From NCBI GenBank assembly GCA_036558645.1, contig DATBFG010000052.1, forward strand, positions 1 to 36,394: 36,394 nucleotides of DNA, given 5' to 3'. This stretch comes from DATBFG01 sp036558645. GTDB lineage: Bacteria > Acidobacteriota > Terriglobia > Terriglobales > Acidobacteriaceae. The notes beneath the pieces are model-generated. The model was not told the origin of the DNA, ran no database searches, and was given only the letters and a program-made list of their open reading frames with translations. Shown in pieces: positions 28,418 through 36,394 of this stretch (the first letter of the stretch is position 1; each line of letters starts with the position of its first letter). Position numbers and translations under genes: made by a program.

Positions 28418-30382
28418 TCAAATCCTTTTGAACGCCTTCTGGATATCCTTCATAGAATAGCGCAGCACCACAGGCCTCCCGTGGGGACAGCTCATCGGAA
28501 ACTCGGTTTTTGCGAGTTCAGCCAGTAGCCACTCCATTTTGTTCTGTTCCAGCGGCATGTTCACTTTGATCGCGGCGTGGCACGCAATCGACGCTGCGAT
28601 CCGGCTGCGTACTTTCTCCAGATTCAGTTGCTGCTCCTCGCGCGATAGCTGATCCAGCAGCTCGTGCAGCATATGCTCGACAGCGGTCGCGTCGACACCC
28701 GCGGGCGCGATCTTCACCGCGATACTGCGCGAACCAAACGGCTCCGCTTCGAATCCGTTATGTGCGAGTTCTTCCGAGATTTCCGCAAACACCGCTTGCT
28801 GCGCCGGCGTTAGCTCTACAACGAGGGGCATTAACATACGCTGGCTCTCCACTTTTTGCGCTGCGCGTTGTTTCAGGACCTTCTCGAACAAGACGCGCTC
28901 GTGCGCGACGTGCTGATCGATGATCCAAAGCCCTTCATGATTGACCGCAAGGATGAAAGACTCTCGAATCTGGCCCAGCGGCTTGAGCGTCGCCAGCGAC
29001 AGCCCGAGTTCACTAGGCGCCTCGGGTTCCTCCTCAACCGGAGGAGTGCAACCATCGATCTCCGTTGCTTCAGGCGCTCGCGCCAGTGAAAGAGCGGCGT
29101 TCGCCTCGACAAGAATCCCCCCGGAAAACTGAAGCCGTTCGTTGACCTGCGGCACTGTGGGCGGCTGCAAGGCAAACCCAGGCGCTTCGACCGGCGCATA
29201 AAAACTTCGCCATGCCGCTGCAGCTTCCATCGTACCCGGTTGTGCTCCCGGAGTGAGAGACGGGCTGGCAGTAGGATGCGCATGGATTTCGACTGCAAAC
29301 TGCGGCACCGGCTGCGCTTTCATCAGCACAGCGCGAACTGAATCTCGAACAAAGTCATGCACAATGCCCTGCTGTCGAAAGCGCACCTCAGTTTTTGATG
29401 GATGCACGTTTACGTCAACTTCCGCGGCCGGAAGTTCCAAAAACAACAGCACCACCGGGAACACAGTTGGCGGAATAATATTCCGATACGCCTCCGTCAG
29501 CGCGTGCTGGATCAGGCGATCGCGGATTAGCCGTCCGTTAACGAACAGGAAAATGGAGTTCCGGTTCAGCTTCTGGATTTCCGGTTTCGAGACGAATCCA
29601 TGCAAACGCACCTCGCCCGGATCGACGGGGATCTGCTCCTCTTCATCGTGTTCCCTTTTCCACGGCGGCGGCTGTGGCAATCCAATTCTTGCCAGCGGTT
29701 GCAGGGCTGCCACCGGAATCATCTGATCGAGTACTTCCTTGCCAAACACCTGGTAGACCCGCTGGCTATGGTCCGAGACGGGAGGCGCTACCAGCATGGC
29801 GTTGGTAGCCGAGTGTAGTTCGAAGTGCTTGCCTGGGTGTGCCATCGCATAGTGCGTCACCAGCGAGGCGATGTGCGAAAGTTCCGTCGATTCCGCTTTT
29901 AAGAACTTCTTACGCGCCGGGATATTGAAGAAGAGGTCACGGATCGTGATCGAAGTGCCTGCAGGCAGCCCGGCTTCTTCGACCTTGAAGATCTTGCCAC
30001 CGTTGATTTCGACGACGGTACCAGATGCCTCTTCCGGCGCCCGCGTCTCCAGGCGCAAACGCGAAACCGACGCAATCGACGGCAGAGCTTCCCCTCGAAA
30101 TCCCAACGTCGCAATACTCAGAAGATCTTCGGCATTCTTGATCTTCGATGTCGCGTGCCGCTCGAAGGCGAGAAGAGCATCGTCTCGCACCATGCCACAG
30201 CCATCGTCAGTAATCTGGATCAGCTTTTTGCCGCCGGCTTCAACATGAATCTTGATGCGATTAGATCCTGCATCAAGTGAGTTTTCGAGGAGTTCTTTTA
30301 CAACCGAGGCAGGACGTTCCACCACCTCGCCGGCGGCAATTTTGTTGGCAACGTTTTCAGAAAGGATGTGGATTCTGCCCAT
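28418..30382 (-). CDS. mutL: DNA mismatch repair protein MutL
   Basis: 654 residues from ATG 30382 (MGRIHILSENVANKIAAGEVVERPASV), the family N-terminus, with GAAGAGA just upstream. The open frame extends 12 codons further to a TTG but those residues are not conserved-looking. GHKL ATPase motifs are LLENSLDAG, DDGCGM, ATSKI and GFRGEALPSIASV. The C-terminal domain keeps the endonuclease-type motif DQHV-AH-E-RVLF-E, ACHAAIK and CPHGRP, so this MutL should nick DNA itself, as in bacteria without MutH. The central linker is Pro/Ala-rich. It works with MutS in replication-error repair. Confidence 0.96.
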   Translation of the reverse strand: MGRIHILSENVANKIAAGEVVERPASVVKELLENSLDAGSNRIKIHVEAGGKKLIQITDDGCGMVRDDALLAFERHATSKIKNAEDLLSIATLGFRGEALPSIASVSRLRLETRAPEEASGTVVEINGGKIFKVEEAGLPAGTSITIRDLFFNIPARKKFLKAESTELSHIASLVTHYAMAHPGKHFELHSATNAMLVAPPVSDHSQRVYQVFGKEVLDQMIPVAALQPLARIGLPQPPPWKREHDEEEQIPVDPGEVRLHGFVSKPEIQKLNRNSIFLFVNGRLIRDRLIQHALTEAYRNIIPPTVFPVVLLFLELPAAEVDVNVHPSKTEVRFRQQGIVHDFVRDSVRAVLMKAQPVPQFAVEIHAHPTASPSLTPGAQPGTMEAAAAWRSFYAPVEAPGFALQPPTVPQVNERLQFSGGILVEANAALSLARAPEATEIDGCTPPVEEEPEAPSELGLSLATLKPLGQIRESFILAVNHEGLWIIDQHVAHERVLFEKVLKQRAAQKVESQRMLMPLVVELTPAQQAVFAEISEELAHNGFEAEPFGSRSIAVKIAPAGVDATAVEHMLHELLDQLSREEQQLNLEKVRSRIAASIACHAAIKVNMPLEQNKMEWLLAELAKTEFPMSCPHGRPVVLRYSMKDIQKAFKRI

Positions 30383-30438
30383 TCTCTTCGCCGGGAAGCG
30401 TTCATTGTAGCCTACCAACGAGGCGGAATGGGCAACTG

Positions 30439-30948
30439 CTACTCGACTGCGCCAACCAGTGAAATGTGATTCACGCGACCGCCATCATCGAGTCCTACCG
30501 TGAGCATAGTGTCGTCGTGAAATGCAATCATCGCTTCAGTTGGGTGATGCTGAATTACTTTCGGTCCATAAATCTTTTTCAGGTCGTTCAGATCGCTTCC
30601 CAGCATAAGCCCCTGGTGGGTCTTGCCCAACTCTCCCGCTGGCTTTGTTCCCCACACATCCACGGCATATACATTGTCGGGATTATCGTACGCAGTGCCC
30701 ACTTGCAACTTAATGCCTGACCTCTGCCAGATGTAGATAGGCAAACCTTGTTTGTCTTTTTCTTTTGAGTTCGGTTGGCCGTACAAATCGATGACCTGCT
30801 TTATGGTCATTCCGTAAACCTTAATGCCCGCAAGCTCGTGCTCGGGGTGATCGGTGACAGTAAGTTGATCCTCTGGGACATGCTGCGCCCGCAGCGAAAT
30901 AACCGACAGGCATGCTAGAACCAAGAGTACTGGGACATGCTTCCGCAT
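30439..30948 (-). CDS. Small exported protein of unknown function (169 aa)
   Basis: Start placed at ATG 30948, where a signal peptide begins (MRKHVPVLLVLACLSVISLRAQ) and a GAGG-type ribosome site precedes it. The frame is open to 30987 but without a ribosome site. The mature part has two similar halves: (I)KVYGMTIKQVIDLYGQPNSKEKDKQGLPIYIW ... and (L)MLGSDLNDLKKIYGPKVIQHHPTEAMIAFHDDTMLTVGLDDGG. Each carries a short helix followed by an I-x-x-x-Y-G-x-P turn, like a duplicated SmpA/BamE-type or similar alpha/beta unit. Function unknown. It is 56 nt upstream of mutL and in the same direction. Confidence 0.75.
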   Translation of the reverse strand: MRKHVPVLLVLACLSVISLRAQHVPEDQLTVTDHPEHELAGIKVYGMTIKQVIDLYGQPNSKEKDKQGLPIYIWQRSGIKLQVGTAYDNPDNVYAVDVWGTKPAGELGKTHQGLMLGSDLNDLKKIYGPKVIQHHPTEAMIAFHDDTMLTVGLDDGGRVNHISLVGAVE

Positions 30949-31114
30949 AAACTCGACCTCGGTTCGGACTGTGAATTCCGGCGGCAACGCCCCGCCACAC
31001 CTGGCACGTCACCCACGTCCGGGAAGGCTATCCAAAAATCAAACTCACCTCTGTGACGTAGCGCACACTAAGATGTTTTCTATCGTGTGGCTGCAACTGC
31101 CGAGCTGTATCTCG

Positions 31115-32935
31115 TCACTTTGCGCCGTTCTTGACCTGGATACCCAACTCTTTTAGTTGCGCCTCGCTGACGGGAGTCGGAGCGTCCACCATCAGGTCAA
31201 CAGCGCGGGCTGTCTTGGGGAACGGAATTACTTCGCGCAAGCTATCCGCGCCAGCGAGGATCATGACGATCCGGTCAAGGCCCAGAGCAATGCCGCCATG
31301 GGGAGGCGTCCCATACTCCAGCGCTTCCAGGAAAAATCCGAAACGGCTGCGAGCCTCCGCTTCCGTCATTCCCAGTGCTGAGAAAATCTTCTTCTGGATA
31401 TCCTGCCGGTGAATACGAATAGAGCCGGAGCCCAACTCCGTGCCATTTAGCACGACGTCATAGGCGAGGGCCCGCACCGCCCCAGGATGAGACTGGAGCT
31501 TTTCCATATCGCGCTCATGGGGCGAGGTAAATGGGTGATGAGCGGCAGCCCAGCGTTTGCCATCCTCATCCCATTCGAACATAGGAAAGTCCGTCACCCA
31601 CAGGAAGCGGAAGTCACCGGCAGCGAATGCTCCATGCTTGGCGGCGAATCGCTGGCCCATCGCAACCCTCATCAAACCGGCCGAGGTGTGAACCGCGTGG
31701 TCGTGTTGCTTAACCTCCGGCTTAACGCCTCCCTCTGACTTATGTTGTCCAGGTTTCCCGTCACCAGCGACGATCAGAATCAGATCGTCAAGCGCAGCCC
31801 CGCTCTTCTCGCGAACCTTGGCAGCCGCCTCCGGAAAACTCTTCTCAATGCGCTTGAAGTCTTCGAACAGCTTCGCGCTACCCTTTGAGATAAACAGCGG
31901 CTTCAAATCGTCCCGCTCCTTGCGCGAGAGTTCCCCAACCTTCGGGATGCGGATCGCAACGACCGGGAGCGATTCACTAACGCCAAGCGTCTGCAGGTTC
32001 TCGCCAGTAAAGGCATCGCGCACATCTGTGATCGGCGGAAGGCGCAGGTCAGGCTTGTCGCTTCCGTAGAGACGGATGGCGTCGTCATAACTCATGCGGG
32101 GAAATGGTGGCTTGATCTCGTATCCCGCAGCCTTGAAGGCCGCGCTTAGAAATCCTTCTACGACTTCCCAAACCCGCTCCGGTTGTGGATACGACATTTC
32201 CAAGTCAATCTGGGTAAATTCGGGCTGCCGGTCTGCACGGAGATCTTCGTCACGGAAACAACGCACAATCTGGAAGTAACGGTCAAATCCGGAGATCATC
32301 AGGATTTGTTTGAACAGCTGCGGCGACTGCGGCAGCGCGTAAAAAGCGCCTTGCTGCACTCGGCTCGGAACCAGATAATCTCGGGCTCCCTCCGGGGTTG
32401 ACCGCGTCATGAAGGGCGTTTCAATCTCGAAAAAATTGTGACTGGCAAGATACTGCCGGATAGCAATCGAAACCTTGTGGCGCAGTTCGATATTCCGCTG
32501 CATAGTCTCGCGCCGCAAGTCGATGTAGCGATATTGGAGTCGCAGCTCTTCGTTCGGCAGAACGCTGTCTCCCGGCAAAAACGGCGGCTGCTTCGCCTCA
32601 TTCAGAATCCGCAACTCGTCGGCCACAAGCTCGATTTCCCCGGTCGGAATATTCTTGTTGACGGTGTTCGGATCGCGCAGCTTGACCGTGCCGAGAACAG
32701 CAATCACAAACTCATTGCGAAGTTCGCCAGCCTTTTCGTGGAGGCCAGCATTCGTCTCTTTATTGCATACCACCTGCGTGATGCCAGAACGATCGCGGAT
32801 ATCAATAAAAATCAGGTTGCCGAGGTCGCGACGCCGGTTGACCCATCCCATCAACACGGCAGGCTTGCCAGCGTCGGAAGCACGCAGGGCTCCGCACATG
32901 TGGGTGCGTTGAAGGTCGCCTAGGAAGTCGAGCAA
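31115..32935 (-). CDS. aspS: Aspartyl-tRNA synthetase
   Basis: 606 residues, full-length bacterial class IIb AspRS. The TTG start at 32935 is supported by AAGGAAC about 5 nt upstream. The N-terminal anticodon-binding domain contains MGWVNRRRDLGNLIFIDIRDRSG (Leu38, as in the discriminating E. coli enzyme, rather than the His of non-discriminating types). The catalytic core has RYIDLRRETMQRN, FRDEDLRADRQPEFTQIDLEMS (motif 2) and GGIALGLDRIVMIL (motif 3). The bacterial GAD insertion domain lies about 290-420. It charges tRNA-Asp; the Leu suggests it does not misacylate tRNA-Asn, but this one residue is weak evidence. Confidence 0.95.
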   Translation of the reverse strand: MLDFLGDLQRTHMCGALRASDAGKPAVLMGWVNRRRDLGNLIFIDIRDRSGITQVVCNKETNAGLHEKAGELRNEFVIAVLGTVKLRDPNTVNKNIPTGEIELVADELRILNEAKQPPFLPGDSVLPNEELRLQYRYIDLRRETMQRNIELRHKVSIAIRQYLASHNFFEIETPFMTRSTPEGARDYLVPSRVQQGAFYALPQSPQLFKQILMISGFDRYFQIVRCFRDEDLRADRQPEFTQIDLEMSYPQPERVWEVVEGFLSAAFKAAGYEIKPPFPRMSYDDAIRLYGSDKPDLRLPPITDVRDAFTGENLQTLGVSESLPVVAIRIPKVGELSRKERDDLKPLFISKGSAKLFEDFKRIEKSFPEAAAKVREKSGAALDDLILIVAGDGKPGQHKSEGGVKPEVKQHDHAVHTSAGLMRVAMGQRFAAKHGAFAAGDFRFLWVTDFPMFEWDEDGKRWAAAHHPFTSPHERDMEKLQSHPGAVRALAYDVVLNGTELGSGSIRIHRQDIQKKIFSALGMTEAEARSRFGFFLEALEYGTPPHGGIALGLDRIVMILAGADSLREVIPFPKTARAVDLMVDAPTPVSEAQLKELGIQVKNGAK

Positions 32936-33260
32936 GTTGTTCCTTTCAGTAGGGAATGCGGCACGCAGCCGAATTCAAGATTATAAATGGTGACAAGATG
33001 GGACGCCTGTAAGCAAGTCTGCCAGACAAATTGCTCTTTTGTGATGGCTACCACGATGGTATGTTCCGTTTTGGCAGCACAAAATAGAGCCAATTGCCAC
33101 TCTCGCACAGCGCACGGTATGATGATCAGTACACATCTGCTCCGCTACTTCATCCCTGTAATTCTGTGGCTGCGTATAAACCGCGGACAATCAATGTGTG
33201 CGAGACCTCGCATTGCGGCCGGGGGCCGGCCGTCTAATCCTCCGTTATGGAGTTGCGCTT
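32936..33260. other. Divergent aspS-purA intergenic region, no gene supported
   Basis: This 325-nt gap holds promoter elements but no convincing gene. For aspS there is TATAAT on the minus strand (32985-32980) without a clear -35. For purA there is TATAAA (33175-33180). Two palindromes lie between that box and purA: TGCGAG-AC-CTCGCA (33199-33212) and GGCCGG-GGG-CCGGCC (33217-33231), a potential GC-rich leader hairpin. Short open frames on both strands look like chance. Confidence 0.5.
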
Positions 33261-34601
33261 TTGAAGAAGGGTAAAACGGCTGTCATCGTTGGCGCGCAGT
33301 GGGGCGACGAGGGAAAGGGCAAGATCGTCGATGTCCTCTCGGAAAACTTCGCAGTCGTAGCTCGCTATGCCGGCGGCCACAATGCCGGCCACACCGTTAT
33401 CATCAACGGCAAGAAGTTCATTCTACAGTTGGTGCCTTGTGGCGTGCTGCGAGCAGGATGCCGCAGCGTCATTGGCAACGGTGTGGTGCTGGATCCCGTC
33501 GCCTTCCTGAAAGAAGTCGGCGCCCTGCGCGATACTGGCGTCAAGGTAGACGGCAGCATCTTCGTCAGCAACCGGGCGCACGTCATCCTTCCCTACCATC
33601 GCATGATCGAGCTCGCTTCCGAGAACGCCCCCGGTCGCGTCAAGATCGGCACAACTTCCCGCGGAATTGGCCCCGCCTACGAAGACAAGATGGGACGGCG
33701 CGGCTTGCGCGTAGCCGATCTGCTCGACCTGGCCCTCCTGAAGACTCACATCGAGAACGCCTGCCGCGAGAAGAACATGATCGCGCATGCGCTCTTCAAC
33801 TCCGAGCCGCTGGATCCCGACAAGATGTACGCCGAGTACGCTGCCGCATCGCAGAAGATTGCTCCCTTTGTGTGCGACACCGCAGCCCTCCTGAATCGCG
33901 CCCTCGCGAATGGAGAGTCGGTCGTCTTCGAAGGGGCACAGGGCACCATGCTCGACATCGATCACGGCACATACCCGTTTGTTACCTCCTCAAGCGCTAC
34001 GTCTGGAGGAGCGGTGATCGGAACCGGCGTAGCTCCAACCGCTATCGATGCCGTAATTGGGGTCACGAAGGCTTATTGCACGCGGGTTGGCGGCGGACCG
34101 TTCCCGTCCGAAGCGCTCGATGCCATCGGAGACCAGATCCGCGCCAAGGGCAACGAATACGGCGCGGTAACCGGACGTCCGCGGCGCTGCGGGTGGCTCG
34201 ATTTGCCTCTGCTGCGATACGCTGGCATGATTAACGGAATCTCCTGGCTGGTCGTCACCAAGCTCGACGTGCTCGACGATCTCGCCGAGATTCCAGTTTG
34301 CGTGGGGTACAAGGTGAACGGCAAGAAGACCGAGGAGATCCCAGCTCATGGCAGCGGCTTCGAGCGCATCGAGTGCCTGTATACCAAGATGCCAGGTTGG
34401 CGGACTTCTACGGTTGGCATCACGCAAATGGACAAGCTGCCAAAGGCAGCTCGCGACTATCTGGCCTTCGTCGAGAAGGAGAGTCAGGCGCGCGTCGGGA
34501 TGGTTTCGACCGGTCCAGGACGTGAGCAGACCATGTTCGTGGACGAGTTCTCCGCCGCACTTCGGTCATTGACGGAACGTAAAACCCGGGCCCAAGCATA
34601 A
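33261..34601 (+). CDS. purA: Adenylosuccinate synthetase
   Basis: 446 residues from TTG 33261 (MKKGKTAVIVGAQWGDEGKGK), with TGGAG 8 nt upstream; a GTG at 33198 in frame would add 21 unsupported residues. It joins IMP and aspartate using GTP to make adenylosuccinate, the first AMP-specific step. Motifs: WGDEGKGK (14-21, catalytic Asp16), GGHNAGHT (38-45, catalytic His44), TTSRGIGPAY, FEGAQGTMLDIDHGTYPFVTSS, VTKLDVLD and the C-terminal VGMVSTGPGREQT. purS elsewhere in the window serves the same pathway but is not linked. Confidence 0.96.
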   Translation: MKKGKTAVIVGAQWGDEGKGKIVDVLSENFAVVARYAGGHNAGHTVIINGKKFILQLVPCGVLRAGCRSVIGNGVVLDPVAFLKEVGALRDTGVKVDGSIFVSNRAHVILPYHRMIELASENAPGRVKIGTTSRGIGPAYEDKMGRRGLRVADLLDLALLKTHIENACREKNMIAHALFNSEPLDPDKMYAEYAAASQKIAPFVCDTAALLNRALANGESVVFEGAQGTMLDIDHGTYPFVTSSSATSGGAVIGTGVAPTAIDAVIGVTKAYCTRVGGGPFPSEALDAIGDQIRAKGNEYGAVTGRPRRCGWLDLPLLRYAGMINGISWLVVTKLDVLDDLAEIPVCVGYKVNGKKTEEIPAHGSGFERIECLYTKMPGWRTSTVGITQMDKLPKAARDYLAFVEKESQARVGMVSTGPGREQTMFVDEFSAALRSLTERKTRAQA

Positions 34602-34626
34602 TCCTAATCAGGAGATGGGTAAGGCG

Positions 34627-34914
34627 ATGGTGGTGCTGGCTGTTACCTGGATGGCAAAGACTGGACGCGAAAGCGATGTCGCCTCCGCGTTCGCCAAGCT
34701 AACCGAAGAGTCACGCAAGGAAGCCGGTTGCGCAATGTATCTGGTTCACCGGCACAGAACCGAGCCTCGACGCTTCTTTATCTACGAGCAGTACCAAGAC
34801 GATGCTGCGCTCGAAGCTCATCGCGCTTCGCCACACTTCCTGCAATACGCCCGCAAGGAACTGCCTAAGATCGCCGATCGCGTTGAAGGTCAGCTCTACG
34901 AACCAATAGGATGA
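34627..34914 (+). CDS. Antibiotic-biosynthesis-monooxygenase (ABM) domain protein
   Basis: About 95 residues: MVVLAVTWMAKTGRESDVASAFAKLTEESRKEAGCAMYLVHRHRTEPRRFFIYEQYQDDAALEAHRASPHF. This is the ABM/YgiN-type ferredoxin-like dimeric fold, with the helix-ending E-x-G-C and the F-x-x-Y-E-x-(Y/W) strand. Such proteins act as quinol monooxygenases or heme/aromatic-binding proteins. ATG 34627 is preferred because GGAG (34611-34614) is directly abutting the alternative ATG at 34615; the chosen spacing (12 nt) is a little long, so either is possible. It follows purA closely and converges on the tautomerase gene with 1 nt between. Confidence 0.83.
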   Translation: MVVLAVTWMAKTGRESDVASAFAKLTEESRKEAGCAMYLVHRHRTEPRRFFIYEQYQDDAALEAHRASPHFLQYARKELPKIADRVEGQLYEPIG

Positions 34915-34915
34915 G

Positions 34916-35104
34916 CTAAGTCTTGTCCGCCATCAGCACGCCGCCTGAAGCGTAGCTTTCCCGCGATACCTCTACGAACGTCACGACGATGGCCTCTCGT
35001 CGTGCGCCGGCTTCTTCCACCATCGTGTCGGTGATGCGTTGGGCGATCTTGCGTTTCTGGTCTGCGCTGCGACCCTGCAACATGGTGACTTGCACAAGCG
35101 GCAT
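34916..35104 (-). CDS. 4-oxalocrotonate tautomerase-family protein (62 aa)
   Basis: 62 residues starting MPLVQVTMLQGRSADQKRKIAQRITDTMVEEAGAR, the 4-oxalocrotonate tautomerase pattern in which Pro2, after removal of Met, is the catalytic base. IVVTFVEVSRESYASGGVLM matches the second strand/loop. These tiny hexameric enzymes tautomerise 2-hydroxymuconate-type or other keto-enol substrates; the substrate is unknown here. CAGGAG about 9 nt upstream supports ATG 35104. The neighbouring ABM gene is convergent, so shared function is only a guess. Confidence 0.87.
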   Translation of the reverse strand: MPLVQVTMLQGRSADQKRKIAQRITDTMVEEAGARREAIVVTFVEVSRESYASGGVLMADKT

Positions 35105-35163
35105 GAATGCGGCTCCTGAATGGAATGCCGCATTATGTCATGCCGCGCAGGTTAGAACGCTGG

Positions 35164-36312
35164 CTAATACCTGAACTGCACCAACTGGTTCAGGTTCGGG
35201 GTCACGATCACGTAGCCAATCCGTTTGCTGGGATTCAGCGCCATGTACGCTGGACTGGCAGGAAGGCTCAGTCCATTGATCCCCTTGATGAAGTTGCCGT
35301 GCGTGTCGTAGACGTGAATGCTGCTACCGCTCGGCGCGAGACTCGAGAACTCCTGGCCAATCAGCACCAAGCCATGAATCGGATCGAACGCAACCGCTCC
35401 GCCAGCTTGCGACTGGTTGGTCGCGCCTTGCAAAGGCTGAACCAGGATATTGAACTGGTTGGTGATGTCGAAGATCTCCATGCTGAAGTCTATTTCGGTA
35501 GTCGTAAAGCCCAGATGGTGGGCTGAATCGACGGCCAAGCCTCTCGCTGTCCCAAATCCCCAACCTGTCCATTGACCGGTTTCGCCGGTTGCCAGATCGA
35601 CCTTGGCAATCTGCGGAGCGTCGAAGATCCCGCCATTCGATGCCGCAACGATCGCCTGGTTCGCAATGCTGTCCACTGCGATCACGGGTGAAGTATTGAA
35701 CCCGAAAACTGGATCTGAGAGCGGGAAGACTTCTCCAAAGGTGTTCGCCGCGACATCGGTACTGAAGACCGCTGACTTGAAGTTCTGCAGGCTGGACTTC
35801 AGGACCGCAGTCACGTTCGTTCCCTGCACGCCTGCGATTCCGGCGAGAAGGTCGTTCTTGGTCATTGGCGGATTCCACTTGCCGTTGATCACATTGCCGG
35901 CGAGCGGATTCATCGTCGCATAGAGCCGCTGCGTGACGAAGAGTCCGTCGGTCTTTTCCATCTCAACCAGCGCGCTTCCGTTTCCGTAAACTCCCCAAGC
36001 GACGAAGTCGTTGTTGCTGTCTTCGAGCTTCTTGAAGACCCGAATAATCTTGCCGGTTTTCTGATCGAAGGTCTCAAGCGCGACCGTGTGCTTGCCGTCT
36101 TGCAAGGTCAGCGCTTCGGCAAGGATTCCTTCCGTGCCGTTCTGATCGATGTCATAACCGAGAATGAATCCGCCGAAAGCGGTATTGACGAAGACAGGTT
36201 GCTGCGCATGCAACGCAGGCGCAAGTGCGATGCCGAAGCAGAGCAGAGTTGCAAGCGTTCGCAGTGTGCGCGAACGCGCGCGCGAGACCGAAGTAGCTTT
36301 TTGATAACTCAC
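35164..36312 (-). CDS. Secreted beta-propeller-like protein (382 aa)
   Basis: 382 residues starting at GTG 36312, with GAGG about 8 nt upstream. The signal peptide comprises a basic N-region (SYQKATSVSRARSRTLR) and a core (TLATLLCFGIALAPALHA), with cleavage likely before QQP. The mature protein has repeated strand-turn units such as VYGNGSALVEMEK, VIAVDSIANQAIVAASNGG, GLAVDSAHHLGFTTTE, AVAFDPIHGLVLIGQEF and AYMALNPSKRIGYVIV, suggesting a propeller fold of the NHL/YncE kind. Ligand and role are unknown. It probably resides in the periplasm or outside. The gene stands alone. Confidence 0.82.
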   Translation of the reverse strand: MSYQKATSVSRARSRTLRTLATLLCFGIALAPALHAQQPVFVNTAFGGFILGYDIDQNGTEGILAEALTLQDGKHTVALETFDQKTGKIIRVFKKLEDSNNDFVAWGVYGNGSALVEMEKTDGLFVTQRLYATMNPLAGNVINGKWNPPMTKNDLLAGIAGVQGTNVTAVLKSSLQNFKSAVFSTDVAANTFGEVFPLSDPVFGFNTSPVIAVDSIANQAIVAASNGGIFDAPQIAKVDLATGETGQWTGWGFGTARGLAVDSAHHLGFTTTEIDFSMEIFDITNQFNILVQPLQGATNQSQAGGAVAFDPIHGLVLIGQEFSSLAPSGSSIHVYDTHGNFIKGINGLSLPASPAYMALNPSKRIGYVIVTPNLNQLVQFRY

Positions 36313-36368
36313 AGGAATGAACCTCGCAGTGTGGATGACAGAAAACAGTCAGAATTTGTGAAACCAAT

Positions 36369-36380
36369 TTCGCTAGCGAA
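36369..36380. other. Perfect 12-bp palindrome upstream of the 36312 gene
   Basis: TTCGCTAGCGAA is self-complementary and lies about 57 nt upstream of the minus-strand GTG. It could be an operator, but no other copy was noticed. Confidence 0.3.
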
Positions 36381-36394
36381 CTCTACATGAGATG

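Noticed and set aside
32987..33274. 95-codon plus-strand frame in the aspS-purA gap
   Set aside because: No ribosome site, composition not protein-like (many Cys, Thr, Arg), and it overlaps the purA start in another frame.

Overview
The window looks like chromosomal DNA of an Acidobacteriota bacterium (Terriglobia/Koribacter-like). This is inferred from recognisable protein styles: GloVer-repeat and other secreted beta-propeller-type proteins, a DUF5107 protein, a YghZ-type aldo/keto reductase, an HspR-type MerR regulator and several small lineage-specific proteins. No rRNA, tRNA, CRISPR, transposase or integrase gene was seen. Most of the window is ordinary housekeeping sequence with small intergenic gaps.

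Layout. (1) 1-2400: a partial minus-strand membrane protein gene (cut by the window edge), a 42-residue secreted-peptide gene directly upstream of it, a divergent 138-residue unknown, a convergent HTH/S24-like regulator and a small unknown. (2) 2411-4614: purS and glmS. (3) 4759-9544: two secreted proteins, then an SPFH/band-7 protein behind a small membrane protein on the minus strand. (4) 9824-11563: an FNR-type flavoprotein reductase and an aldo/keto reductase in tandem. (5) 11761-15320: dnaK, a 58-residue unknown and dnaJ. (6) 15363-19893: a secreted cupin, an APC permease, an HspR-like repressor almost touching a histone-deacetylase-family hydrolase, and a metallo-beta-lactamase-fold protein. 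(7) 20139-23967: an accessory island. (8) 24048-34914: ffh, cmk, a LACTB-like serine hydrolase, a winged-helix protein, mutL, a small secreted protein, aspS, purA and a monooxygenase-like protein. (9) 34916-36312: a tautomerase and another secreted propeller-like protein.

The most unusual part is region 7. Seven copies of an imperfect ~30-nt repeat, all in the same orientation, lie between six consecutive unrelated single-gene units whose genes point in either direction. This is the layout of a gene-cassette array, but the repeat does not match integron attC rules and no recombinase is present. The two outermost copies share a different 3' end from the inner ones, and one unit's gene has lost its 5' end at a repeat.

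Other notable signals: three near-identical GTTC-N8/9-GAAC palindromes in front of the regulator gene, the 138-residue gene and glmS; an apparent duplication of the hspR start codon region in which all four base differences are synonymous; an in-frame insertion in the deacetylase; promoters whose -10 box sits only 8-18 nt from the start codon with no Shine-Dalgarno sequence (dnaJ, purS, ffh, cmk, the regulator and a small gene); and 5'-UTR stem-loops next to the ribosome binding sites of envelope-protein genes.

Functional calls rest on reading motifs by eye. No database search, folding program or codon statistics was available.
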